In this document: piece by piece, positions 1 through 11,603 of the stretch
Layout: each line of letters opens with the position of its first letter
Numbering within the stretch: position 1 is the stretch's first letter
DNA from: Anaeramoeba flamelloides
Lineage: Eukaryota > Metamonada > Anaeramoebidae
Direction: 5' to 3'
Assembly (NCBI GenBank): GCA_027625915.1
Contig: JANTQA010000047.1
Coordinates: 16,492,001 to 16,556,000 of the forward strand
DNA length: 64,000 nucleotides
The notes under the pieces: generated by a model
What the model was told of the DNA's origin: nothing
What the model saw: the letters and a program-made list of their open reading frames with translations, nothing else
The model's database searches: none
Position numbers and translations under genes: made by a program

Positions 1-1106
1 GCCTAGAGACAATATTTTTCAATAGAATTGACTATTTTACCAAAATTGAGAATTTGACCAAATTTGAAAAGTAATAATTTTTATCCTTGAAGAAATACCA
101 AATTAAAAATACTAACTACTTGAAATGTTAAAAATTGTTTATAATTAACAAAACTCAAAAAACATAAAATAAATAATTATCAATACTAATAAATTATTAG
201 TTTGTTAAAAATTTTGGACATAGCAAAAAAATGTATTATATTGGTAAATTTATTTAAATTTTCACTTTACAATTATTGATTGATAAAAGGTTATATATAA
301 TCAAACAATTTTATTTGGGTTCATCTCTTTAAAATAACTCAACTTTAACCTAATATCAATTGTTTGAAAAAACTTTACAATTGAATGCGAACTATTATTA
401 AATTAGAAAAATAAAATAAAAACAAAAACAAAAAGAATGAAAAATTGATTTTACAAATTTATAATATTTTTAAAAAATCAAAATATTTCCCAAATTTAAT
501 TCAATTTTGGTATTGTGAATTTTTTAATGTTTTAACGTGGCGGGACATTTGGGATTTCGTTGGGTTAATTTCTTATGGGTTAAGTGTTAGGAAACACAAA
601 TTATCTGTTCAGGAGAGAATTTTGAAGTCACTAAATATATAACTTCCAATTTAAAGAGTGGGTAATACAATATTTTCAATAATTTTAAACTTAATTTAGT
701 TAAATCTTTTAGTTCAATTTCCATTTTTTAAATTAATTACTCGGCTTTAAATAAAGATTGAGATGGAATTTCATTGGTTTAAATTTAAATTAAATTTGTA
801 AATTATTGATATTGTAAATATTCTTGGTAAAGAACTGTTTTGAAAACAGTGTTATCAGATTGGTAAAAGGAAAGTGAACTTAAAATTGGTCAAGCTTTTT
901 TTGAATTTTTTAGTTATTATATTAATTTTAAAAAGTAAAAATCAAATTTTTTAAAAAAGGTGCACCGAAAAAGATTGATCGATTTAAATATCAAGAGGTT
1001 GGGCATTTATTATTTTAATTATTAAACAGCCATTTTTCCCCCGTTTTATTCTTGTGGAAATATTTGTTTGTTTATACTAGTTTTTCTTTATTTATTTCCA
1101 TCCATA
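1..1106. repeat. Gene-poor left flank with a decayed dispersed repeat
   Basis: About 130-480 aligns by eye with 45470-45840. Both copies contain the near-palindrome CAAAATTTTGGA or a one-base variant about 60-70 bases in, then an AT-rich leader and an A/C-rich stretch ending in ATG codons. This resembles the 5' end of a decayed Tc1-like element. A 65-codon open frame follows at 445-642 but matches no family I know and has no upstream support. A second short repeat at 820-910 matches 55960-56060 (shared core AGAACTGTTTT). Otherwise only A/T-rich sequence is seen. Confidence 0.4.
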
Positions 1107-1283
1107 CAGCCGTCCCAAGGTTACCAGAAACTTTTCAATAAAATACAATTGAGTTTTCTCTTCTTATTTTCCATTTTTGAAAAATTCTGGTAATAAGAGT
1201 TATTATTTTAAAAAAATGGAAAATAAGAATAGAAAATTCAATTGTATTTTATTGAAAATTTTATGGTAGCCTTGGAACGGCTG
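1107..1283. mobile_element. Family B MITE, 177 bp, TA-flanked
   Basis: An almost complete inverted repeat. The left arm starts CAGCCGTCCCAAGGTTACC and the right arm ends GGTAGCCTTGGAACGGCTG, each flanked by TA. The arms continue inward through matching sequence (CTTTTCAATAAAATACAATT against its complement) to a short loop near 1175-1205. There is no room for a transposase, so it is non-autonomous. TA flanks and CAG ends are typical of Tc1/mariner-derived MITEs. A relative lies at 59277-59665. Confidence 0.75.
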
Positions 1284-1652
1284 TATTTTCTTTTCTTTTC
1301 TTTCTTTTTTTTTTTTTGAATTGATAATCCTTTTTTAAAAAGACGAGTAAAAATAGTGTTCAAAAAATGTTCCCAAAATTGTTTCTCTTGCTCTATTAAG
1401 TGGTATGAGTAACACATTTGAAAAATGTTGTAACTTGCCTTTTTAACAGTGATACACCACATATTTACTAAATAAAAATTGATTATTATTATTATTATTT
1501 GCAGTTGATATCAAATTAACTTTACAAACAAATGATTTTTCGTATAATAATAATAATTTTTTTTTCGATTACTTAATTTTAATAAACAAATGAATCTTTA
1601 ATTAAATAACAAAATAAAACAAAAACAAAAAAACAAAACAACTACAAATTAA

Positions 1653-2300
1653 AAGGAAGATGGGAATGATTCATTCAAACCACCAAAATTATTACCCTTC
1701 CCAAATATTGATAAACAAGACAAATTCACATTATGTTTAGACTTGGATCAAACTTTAGTATCAAGCTCATTTCATGAAAATGATAATTATAATTTTACTG
1801 TTGAATTTAACAACGGGGACGTTAAAAATAAAGTGTTTGTGACAAAAAGGCCACACTTGGATGACTTTCTTGAAAAGTGTTCCCAGATGTTTGAGGTTGT
1901 AGTTTTTACTGCATCAGTAAAATTTTATGCTGATTCAATTTTAGATCAATTAGATCCAGAAAAGAAATTAATAAGTCACCGTCTTTTCCGAGACTCTTGC
2001 TCTAATTTTAAAGACGGGTATTTAAAAGACCTTTCAATACTTGGAAGAGATATCGACAAAATTATAATTGTGGATGATACACCATTTTCTTATTCCCGTA
2101 ATCGAATGAATGCAATACCCGCAAAACCTTTTTTTGTTAGCAAGGTCAATAGAAATAAATCAAATCGTTTTGGTGTTGTAAGTGATTGGAAAAAAGATCG
2201 CGAATTGTTGAGGATTCTAAAAATATTAAAAATTGTTCACAAAGAAAAATGCCTTTTCCAAACTTTAGATAAAATTAAAAAAAAAACAATTTGGAAGTAA
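1653..2300 (+). CDS. FCP1/SCP-like CTD phosphatase (NIF/HAD fold), 5' end uncertain
   Basis: Predicted protein-serine phosphatase of the FCP1/SCP (NIF domain) family, whose known members dephosphorylate the RNA polymerase II C-terminal domain or related nuclear substrates. All four HAD signatures are visible: DLDQT (motif I, DxDxT, at 1740-1754), VFTAS (motif II), the Lys of LKDLSILGRD (motif III) and VDDTP (motif IV). The family block LLP..DK precedes motif I. The domain frame is open back to a stop at 1650-1652 but has no ATG before motif I; the ATG at 1660 is in another frame and stops at 1740. Either a short upstream exon exists (for example ATG at 1532, donor at 1542, acceptor before 1660, which would join in frame) or there is an indel. 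The C-terminal 50 residues after NAIPA are lysine-rich and diverge from the family. Family assignment is strong, gene start weak. Confidence 0.8.
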   Translation, partial: KEDGNDSFKPPKLLPFPNIDKQDKFTLCLDLDQTLVSSSFHENDNYNFTVEFNNGDVKNKVFVTKRPHLDDFLEKCSQMFEVVVFTASVKFYADSILDQLDPEKKLISHRLFRDSCSNFKDGYLKDLSILGRDIDKIIIVDDTPFSYSRNRMNAIPAKPFFVSKVNRNKSNRFGVVSDWKKDRELLRILKILKIVHKEKCLFQTLDKIKKKTIWK

Positions 2301-4532
2301 CCAATTTAACAAGAATTAACCCTTATATATATATATATAACATTGAATAATTAACTTTTAACTTATGATTATTTGTGTATTATTACCAAACTTTGTATAA
2401 TGATAGAATTTTTCTTTTTATTTTATTTATTTATTTGAAAAGTATAATATTTAGTTTCGATTTAAAATTAACTAAATATCTCTTTAGTTTTTTATGTTTT
2501 TGTAAAAACAAAAAAAAAGTTTAAAAAATTAAACCTTTTTTTATTTTTTCATTATTTTTTTTTTAATTTCTTTTCTTTTGGGTTCTACTTTTCCTTCTTC
2601 TTGAAATACTCTTTTTTATTTATAATAGATTTTTTTAATTAATAATAAATTTTCTTTGATAATTTTGATTTATTTATATTATTCAACTGATTTTTATTAA
2701 AATTCTTTTATTAAACAATTCCTTCAAACGGTATATTTTATGTAAGAAACAAATGATTCATTTTAGATAATTTTCTTATCAATGAAAATTCTTTAATTAG
2801 CAAAATAATATTACCTTTTATTAAACAAAATTCATATATGATAATGTTTTCATTGTTTAAGTCAAATTTCAGTTTTTCAGAACTTATCCAATTAATTTTT
2901 TTTTTTTTTTGATATAAACCGCCTTTCACTCAAAGGAGCCTAGCTAAAAATGAAAAATTCACGTTTTTTGAAGAATCAAACAAATATCCAATTGTTTAGA
3001 AATAAGAGAAATAATATACTTGAGATAAGAGTTGAAATTTAGAATATGAAATACCTGAACAAACCTTATATTTCAAAAAAAAAAAAACTAAAAAAAATTT
3101 TTAGCCCTTTTTATTAGAATGTCTCCTGCAAAATTTCTCAATTTCTTTAGATTCTTAAATTGTTGAAAATATGATTTTTTAATTGTAAATGTATTCATTT
3201 AAAACTAAAATACAAACACTCAATTTTCTGTATTCTAATTTAGGGGTTTAAAACATTTTTTTTTCAAACCTTTTTTAAAAAGGAAAATAAAAATAAAAAA
3301 TCAAAAAAAAAAAAAAAAAATTGTCAAAAATAAAAGTAAAAATCAAAAATCAAAAAAAAAAAATAACAAAATGATAAATTAGACTATTAACAATATACTT
3401 CACCAAATCATTGGTTTTGAAAATCAAAAGAATTGTACAGATTCTAATTTTTAAAAAAAGAACTATCTTGGGATATTACTAATAAGTAATGTAAAACTTT
3501 TAGTTTTATTTTTTTCACCCTAGGGAAATATAATTTAGATTATTCAAGATCTTTTCTTAAATTTTTTTTATACTCTTATTTTCCTATTAAAAAATGAAAA
3601 TTTTTAGTTCACATTCCAAAATATTTTTAGAGTTTATAAGTTGAAGACAATCCGAAGTTCTCTACAACATCATTGAGAAATGATATTTTTAGAGAATAAA
3701 TTAAACTTGCTTAGTTAACTAAAAGAGAAATTTTTTACTTTAATACTTCGATTTTAACAGACATAATAAATATTCGTTCTGGAACTTGGTATAAAAATTA
3801 TCATTTATTAATTGGGAAATAATAGTACATTTTAAATTTATACAAAAATTCTTTTATTAAATCTTTATTAATTTTTTTTATTTGTAATAATCAAACACCT
3901 TTTTTTTTTTGGTAAAAATTTTGTTTTTATTTGGAAAATTTATCAAAGTTTATTTGAAAAGTTATTGTTTTTAATGAAATGGGAAAAAAATACAATAAAA
4001 AAAATCTTTTTCATTTTGACTAGATCAAAAAATGCAAAATACTCTTTAATTTTTGATCACAAAATCAATTACCTAAAATTCTAAACACTTACGTTCTTTT
4101 TTTATTCAATATATTTTAGACTTTTGACACATGAAGGTTTGAAAATAGATAGAGAATTATAAGAGAAGCATATAGCCTTTATCCCATTATTGGTCTGGTT
4201 AACCTTAAACTTTCTTTCTTGCAAAAAAAATTATATTCCAAAATATTTTCTTAGTCAAATTCAAAAAAATTGTTCTATGGAATTTAAAAATATCAAAATT
4301 GTTCAAAATGATAAAATAAACTCTCAGAAACTAGAAAAAAAAAGTGTTTCAATCAAAGAAAAGTAAATTTCATTTTTTCAACTTTATCTGATAAATAACT
4401 AACAATCACCTTTAAACAACTCAATTTTCTTTTCAAAAACACACAAACAACTTTATTGTTACATTTCAAATACACAAAAAAGCCAAAAAAAAACAACCAC
4501 AAAACAGCCCAACCAAAAACAAAACGGAAAAA
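2301..4532. other. Intergenic, no gene seen; repeat and A/C-rich leader
   Basis: Mostly homopolymer-rich A/T sequence, with a (TA)n run at 2324-2339. About 3590-3850 is similar to 58240-58490 and partly to 47790-47960 (shared cores AGAAATGATATTT and TTATTAATTGG), so it is a dispersed repeat. The last ~90 bases, from 4440, are A/C-rich with little T, as expected for the 5' leader of the downstream gene. Confidence 0.5.
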
Positions 4533-5951
4533 ATGGAAAATTATATTCAGAAATTCAAAGAAAAATTACAATCACACTTAACCAAAGAAAAATGGTTAAT
4601 CCAAGACTTGATTGAGCTTACAAACTTGACATCAAAAAAATCAAATGAGTTCCACGAGGCAGTTCGTGGCCAGGGGATCTTGACCTTGTTGATAACAATT
4701 TATGAAAAGTATCAAACAAGTCAGGAAATCAATTATTATTCCTTTACGTGCTTTCGTAATTTATGCCTGTCAAGAGAAACAGCACTTTTGTTAAGTTACC
4801 ACGGGCTCATCGAGCATTGTGTCAGCTGTTTAAAAGAAAAATTGTCAAGCAATAAGATCGTTACAGTTGGCTTGGAGCTGCTGCAAAACCTAGTTGTTGA
4901 AAGGGATAACATTTACAAGCTGTTGTCTTGTGAAGGAGTGCGGGTAATTTTAAACACGATTCGGTATTATTCAAGATCCATTGAAATTCAATACAGGGCA
5001 ATCGCTTGCTTGGTAAGCATTTCTTCGGGCAGCGAAGATGTTGTTGGTGAGGTTGTACGAGAAGGATCTCATCTAGTCATTTTGAGGTCTTTAGTAAATT
5101 TTCAAGACAATAAACAGATCTTTGATAGCGGATTGTCTTTGTTATACAACATTTCGCAATCTGAAACCCATTGCGTTTTGCTTGGCGGCAGCAAAATAAT
5201 CCAATGGCTTTGTGATCAAATCAAAGAGAATCCCGAAAATGATCAAATGCTGATCAAGTGCTTTTCCTTGTTGGCGAATTTGAGCTGTACGGCTCACAAC
5301 TGTAATTTGGTAATCAGCTCTGGTGGCGTTCAGAAGGCATTTGAGTATTTAAATGTTTTTGTTGTCGATCGTGAAACACCTGTTTTGATTGAAAGAATTG
5401 CCTTGTTACTTCACAACATCACAATGTCGGCAAAAGGAAGAAAGGAGATCTTAATAAAAAACCAAAACTCGGGGAAGGTAATTGTTAACTCCTTCAAGCT
5501 ATGCCTTCCCTACCCTCAAACCGTCTTCAAGTTTATTAAAATGTTAATAAACATCTCTTCAGAGAAAGAAAATCAGAAGATATTGGTCAACAGAAAAATT
5601 GTACCAATTATTTTGTCTGCTTTGGAAACTTACAAAGATGAAACTTCCTTAGTTCATCTAATCACTGATGTAATTACAAACCTGGCCTTCAGAGAAAAGG
5701 CTCGAATACAAATAGCCCAAAATGGTGGAACAGAAATAATTTTATCCTTAATTAAAAGATACGCCTCCGATAAAGTTATTCTGAATTCCTCATTGGCTGC
5801 AATAATGAACCTATCAACTGACCAATTTAACCGTGAATTAATACAAATGAAGGGTGGGGCAGGCATTTTACAATCAGTATCACAATACCATCAAGACGAG
5901 GATATTATTTACACAATTGATTCCACTTTAAAAAATTTACAAATTAATTAA
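4533..5951 (+). CDS. Armadillo-repeat protein, 472 aa
   Basis: An uninterrupted frame starting at an ATG in an A-rich context after an A/C-rich leader. The protein is almost entirely alpha-helical with ~40-residue armadillo-type repeats. Recognisable repeat cores are LLANLSCTAHNCNLVISSGG near residue 250, LITDVITNLAFREKARIQIA near 380 and AAIMNLSTDQFNRELIQMKG near 425, each ending in the usual N-L-S or similar helix-3 core and a G-G-type turn. There is no signal peptide, membrane segment or catalytic domain, so it is probably a soluble protein-binding scaffold. Codon use is richer in G and C than the flanks, consistent with a real expressed gene. I cannot assign it to a named subfamily: UNC-45/ARMC-like and importin-like scaffolds are all possible. 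Confidence 0.85.
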   Translation: MENYIQKFKEKLQSHLTKEKWLIQDLIELTNLTSKKSNEFHEAVRGQGILTLLITIYEKYQTSQEINYYSFTCFRNLCLSRETALLLSYHGLIEHCVSCLKEKLSSNKIVTVGLELLQNLVVERDNIYKLLSCEGVRVILNTIRYYSRSIEIQYRAIACLVSISSGSEDVVGEVVREGSHLVILRSLVNFQDNKQIFDSGLSLLYNISQSETHCVLLGGSKIIQWLCDQIKENPENDQMLIKCFSLLANLSCTAHNCNLVISSGGVQKAFEYLNVFVVDRETPVLIERIALLLHNITMSAKGRKEILIKNQNSGKVIVNSFKLCLPYPQTVFKFIKMLINISSEKENQKILVNRKIVPIILSALETYKDETSLVHLITDVITNLAFREKARIQIAQNGGTEIILSLIKRYASDKVILNSSLAAIMNLSTDQFNRELIQMKGGAGILQSVSQYHQDEDIIYTIDSTLKNLQIN

Positions 5952-6192
5952 AAATAGATAAATTAACTCATCAATTAAATAATATTTGAATGGGTCGAAT
6001 CATTTAATCCGATAAAACTTTTTTAATTTATTTTGCCATTTGAAAAAAGTGAGAAAAAAAAGTTTTTCAAAGTATCTAGAAAACAGTTAACAAAGTTAAT
6101 AGAACCATTTTCAAGATTTTTTTAAAAACTTTTTAATTGCTCTTTTTTAAAGACAACTTTAACTTAATTTGCAGTTTTAATATTAAAGATTG

Positions 6193-6223
<31 letters not shown>

Positions 6224-9200
6224 GAATTACTATTTTTAAAAATGGTTGTTTAAAGAAAGAAATAAACATAATATGTTTTTGTTTATGATATACCTGAATA
6301 TAAAAAAAATGAATAAAAGAGATTCGTATCAATATAAATTCAAAACCTTTGGTACATGGAAAATGGTTAAAAGAATATCAATAATTATCTTCCATTCAAT
6401 TTACTACAAGGAAAAAATAATAAAAATGACTATTTAAACCTAGGAACATCTTTCCTGTGGATTGGGGGGGGGTAAATTATACCTTGATTATTGTTTATAT
6501 TTCCAAGCTTTTTTTCAATAAATAATTTTAAAAAATTCCATAATAAAATAAGTATATTTCCTTTGGTTAGAAAATACATATATATTAAAATAAATATAAA
6601 TTGATTCAAATATATTCTTAATTCGGGGAAATGTTTATGTATGTAGAAATCAATTACAATTCATCTTATTCTAATAGTTGGTAAAAGATCTATTGAATAA
6701 ACAATAATATACGAAAAAATTTTGAACCAAATAAATTTTTTAATAAATTCAAAAAATTTTAAAATCTTTTTTAAAAAAATAAAGAAAAAAAGTTTTTTTT
6801 TTTTTTTGCTGTTAATATTTATTTTAAATTTTTATTTGGTGGATTTTTTGTAGTGAAAGAACAAATAGATTGATTTTCAAGAAAAAATTATTTTTTAAAC
6901 TTTTTTGTGTGCTTTTTGTTCAGTAATTGGAAAAAATATATATATAATGATAGGTTTAATTTTTAATTTAATTTTTTTTTTAGTAATCATTTAAAATATA
7001 ATAATAATAATAATAATAATAATAGAGTTTTATCTTATGGCTTCAAATTAAATCAAAAATTCGTAATCTACCAAAAATAAAATAGATATTAAAGTTTTTT
7101 CTTAATTAATATGTATATTTGGAATTAAAAAATGTATTTGTTAATGTGTGAAAATGGGGGCAGTATGACATATTATAAAAATTGTTATTGAGTCGATATA
7201 TTTTAATATTAATAAATTAAATAAGGGTTAATCTTACATTATACCACATGACAATATTTTAAAATACAAAAAAAAAAAACAATTGGTAAACTTAGAAAAA
7301 ATGATTAATTGGTATAAAATGATTAGATTTAAACATTTTAAATTTATTTTAATAAGAATAATGACTTTAACTTTTGTAATACACTCTATTTGCCCAATAA
7401 AACGTTCCACATTTGAATGAAAGATTGTATATTTCTTTTTTTTTTTATTATTATTAATCTTTTTTTTTTTTTTTGTAGAAAGTCAATTTGAAAAAAAAAA
7501 AAATACATTTAAAACTCTAAATTAACATTGAGAAAATTGTCAATTTCTTTTTTCTTTTAAAATAAATTAATTTACAATTAAAAAATCTTATTTTCAACAT
7601 TTTTTTGTAATTGTTAGATTTTGAGAAATTTAGTTTGAGACTTTTCAATAAAAGTTGGAACATTTTTTTTTCAGCTTTTTTTTTTTTTTTTTTTGGAATT
7701 TATTGTTTTTTTGAATGTTTCTTTTATAACATCAATTATAATTCCGTGTTTATTATTTCTCTTATATATTAACAGTGGTAGTTTGCTTGATTCTGAAAAA
7801 AAAGGTGACTTTTTCTTTTTTGGCTGGGTTCCGTAAAGTGAAATGAATTGTCTGTGTTTAGTGATATTAATTACTTGTAAATTCTCTGATATGAAAAGTG
7901 GGAAAAATTCTGATCTACTAAAAAAGCCAAAATAATTTTTTTAGTGATGTTTCATTTTGTTTTTCTACTATTTTTTAGAAAAATAAAACACCATTGAATT
8001 GATTTAATTTCTTATATTTTTAAAAGGTATTTGTCTTTTTTATGACTGTTTTCGTTACTAATAGTTCACATGTAAATCTTTATTATTATTCTAAATAATA
8101 TTGTAAATATTTTTTTTTTCTTTTAGAGGTGTGGTTAAAATCATACTAAGTTGGAGATAGATAAAATAAGTAACAAATTTACAAGTCACCAAATCTGAAA
8201 CAAGATAATCTAATTCAAAATTTTAGAGAATATAAACATTTGAGGATATGAAATGATATTAGAAAAAAAAAATTATATTTGGTAATTGGATTTAATTGAA
8301 ATAATTTTTTCAATTTTTTTGCATTTTGCAATTTGGTTTTTTCTTTAGTTTCTTGATGATTAATTATTTTACAAGTGTCTTTTTATTTTATATAAATCTT
8401 TATAGGTAAAAGGTAAACGTGTATTAATACAATAGTATTGTAATTGTAATAATTATTATATTAGAATCATCTTGATTTTTCTTGGAATTCTCTATGTTTA
8501 TCAATTGGTGATAAAAACTATAATATTATTTTTTTCAAGTTTTTTTGCTAATAATCCCTCTTTTTTAATTTTTAAAAAAATATATTACTTAATTAAATTT
8601 TTTTTATAATGGAATTAACTATTATTGCGTGTGTATTATTCTACCCATTCGTTTTTTGTTCATTGGAGTTAAATTATTAATTATAATAAAATTATAATTA
8701 AAAAATGATAGTAGCCTTTGACTGGAATCAAGTTAATTAGAATAAAAAATCTTTTAAAAAATATCAATTTCAATTTTATTACCTTAAACCAGAAATATTT
8801 TTTTTTTATTAAAAACTAAATGTAACAATTGAATCAATTAACAAAGGAAAAGAACAAACCAAAATCATAACAATTTTGAAAGTTTGTTTCAATCTTTACT
8901 TTTCAATTATTGAAAACCTATGATATTCACAGGTATGTCAATTGAAGCCCTATCATTTACTAATTTTTATATTAATTTGTTTGTCAATGCCAAAGACCAT
9001 ATCGTAGATACAATAATATTTTTTTTTTATTTTATAAAATTTACTGATTTTGAAAAGTTTTTATCACCGTTTTTAAAACGAGTCTAACGAGATATATCTT
9101 TTATATTAGAAAATAAATTTTTATGCCTTATAATTTTACAAATTATTGTTGGAACAGCTGTAATATTTGTTAAAAAACAAAATAAATTGATTCGAAAATA

Positions 9201-9723
9201 ACTCTGAAAAATTAAAAATAATTTTGATCTAATCACTAACAAAATTAAATCTAAATCAAGAAATTTTGACAATAACAAAATTGATTTTCCTTATATTTTT
9301 TTAAAAGGAGTTATAAAAAAACTTTTATGAAGAAGATTGTTCAAAAAAATTAAAATAACCAAATAAAATATCAAATCAAAAAAAAAAATGAGAAAAAGTT
9401 TTTTATTGATTTCTGCACTAAAAGAATAGAAAACTCGAATTATAAAAATAAATATAATTCAAAATTTCCAATAAAATTTTTAGTTTCTGTTAAATATTTT
9501 TCAATTTTTTATGAATGAATAAATGTAGTTTAAAAAAAAAAAATAAAAATATTTAAAAAATAAGAAATTAGAACATATCGAGAAAAAGTAAAAAAAAAAA
9601 AAAAAAAGAAAGAAAAAAAATGAAAATATATAATACTAAACTCGAAAAAAGTTCAACATTGGATCTAAATAAAATAAAAAATGTATGAATTTTTTTTTTT
9701 TAATTTAATTTAGTAGATAATTA
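5952..9723. other. 3.8-kb intergenic A/T desert
   Basis: No convincing gene on either strand. It contains long T runs (6193-6223, 7677-7694), a G9 run at 6464-6472 followed by sequence resembling that after the G-run at 21457, and an (AAT)n microsatellite near 7000-7024. Short open frames at 6246-6437 (+) and 9084-9278 (-) have the residue composition expected of random A/T sequence. Confidence 0.5.
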
Positions 9724-11603
9724 TTACCATTCGTCAAGTCTCATTGTACCATTCTTGGCAAGATTGAGTTGCATTTTATAGCATTTATCGAGTAATTGAG
9801 GTTGATGTGCGACCTTTCTAGCAAGACAGTCCTTGAGAGCCATTTCGTAGTATTCTGTAAGGATTGGTTTGTATACTGGATGAGCACATTTGTTGATAAT
9901 TTCCTTAGCTCTTTGTCTAGGAGCTAATCCTCTAAGATCTGCCAAACCTTGTTCTGTGACGAGGATATCTAAATCGTGTTCTGTGTGGTCAACATGAGGG
10001 GCCATTGGGACAACCGAGGTGATACCAAATGGGTCAGTTTTGGTCTTTCTGAACGAAGGAGCGTGCATCATGGTAAGATAACCGTTTCTCAAAAAGTCGT
10101 TTGATCCGCCAAGGCCACTGATCATTCTTGTGCCTCCAACAAGTGTGGAGTTAGCATGTCCATAGATATCAAATTCAACAGGGGTGTTCATGGAAATGAC
10201 ACCAAGTCTTCTGACTTGTTCGGCACCGTTGGTTATTTGTTGTGGTCTTAAACAGATTTTTGGTGCATAGAAGTCCCAGTTTTCATACAGTCTTTTAAAG
10301 GCGTCTGGGGTGAATGTCAAAGCAGTGGATGTGGCAAATTCCAATTTGCCATTGTCGAAAAAGTCTAACATGGTATCTTGTAAGACCTCGGTCCAGACCT
10401 TAAGATTTTTAAATGGTCCCTTGACCAATCCTGCAACAACTGCATTGGCAATGTTACCAACACCGGATTGTAATGGGAGCAAGTTCTTTGGTAATCTTCC
10501 GTGTTTGACTTCGTTTTGGAAAAAGTCAAGAATGTTGTCGGCAATTTTTTCAGAGGTCTTGTCTGGGGCAGACATTGGTCTTCCGTTGTCTTTTTTATTG
10601 GACTCAACAATGGCAACAATCTTGTCAAAGTCGACTTTTAAATGTGTGGTTCCAACTCTGTCGTCAACACGAGAAATTAAATTTGGTCTTCTGAAAGGTG
10701 GTTTTAAATCTTGTTCAATATCATGAAGTCCTCTAAATGATCTGAATGTGGTGTTAATTTCAACAATGATCTTGTCGGCAACTGAGCAGATTTCTTGGGT
10801 GGCACCTACAGAACCGGCAAGGATAATACCTTCATCATCAATTTCACATGCTTCAATTAAGGCAATGTCAAGCTTTCCACCTTTGTCTTTTGTGAAAAAT
10901 CCAAAAGCTAAATTTTGTGCAAATTTGGCAAGATGAATGTCACCCTAATTTTTTAAATTGATTTATTTTTTGTTATGTTATTTTTGTTTTGTGAAAGTCA
11001 AAGAATAAAAATAAAAAAAAAAAAAAAAAAATTTAAAATTTAGAAAGAAAGAAAAATAAGAAAAAAAAAAAAAATTATTATGCTTACCATTTGAATTTTT
11101 CCAGTGTTAATACCTTTAGCAATGTTTTTACCAGTTTGGTATGGCCAACGTCTTTTAATCATATTTAAACTAGCCCATCTGTCTTCAGTTTCTTTACCTA
11201 CAGATGCACCAATAAAAAGTTCAAATTGCATCTAAACATTTTTTTTTTTTTTTTTTGGAAAAGCGTTGAAAGAAAAAGAAAGAAAAAAAAATTAAAAAAA
11301 AAAGAAAAAAAAAGCAAATTTATTTTTTGGTGATTTGGGAGATTTTTTTTTTTTTTTTTCAAAAGAAATCGTAAAAGTTAAGGAATAGGAAAAACAAACC
11401 TTTTCTCCAGTTTGTTCAACTCGATCAGCGAGTGCAATAGGGATTGCTTTTGGATATCCTACTGGTGTAAATCCAGACCAACCAATAGCTTGGCCATCTT
11501 TAAAGAATCTAAGAGAGTCTTGTACTGAACAGACTTTCGACATGAGACTTTTTCTCAAGATTCGATCAGAGAGTTTAGAATAATTTCTACTTAAGTATTG
11601 CAT
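9724..11603 (-). CDS. Acetyl-CoA hydrolase/acetate:succinate CoA-transferase, 3 exons, 522 aa
   Basis: Exons 11603-11400, 11231-11088 and 10944-9724, all joined in phase 0. The introns are 168 nt (GTTTGT..TAG) and 143 nt (GTAAGC..TAG). The product belongs to the family that moves CoA from acetyl-CoA to succinate, releasing acetate; with succinyl-CoA synthetase this yields ATP in hydrogenosomes. Visible family blocks are [15 protein letters not shown] near residue 42, IQM|GDIHL at the exon 2/3 joint, [12 protein letters not shown] near 275, VWTEVLQDT (its Glu, about residue 302, is the expected catalytic carboxylate) and [15 protein letters not shown] near 390. Length suits the family. Compared with bacterial AarC-type enzymes, about 12-13 extra residues ([13 protein letters not shown]) precede the conserved start; they are basic and Ser/Tyr-rich, compatible with a short organellar presequence. 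A pure hydrolase cannot be excluded from sequence alone. Confidence 0.92.

Noticed and set aside
10310-10726. Plus-strand frame of 138 codons within the CoA-transferase
   Set aside because: Antisense shadow of a strongly conserved enzyme exon.
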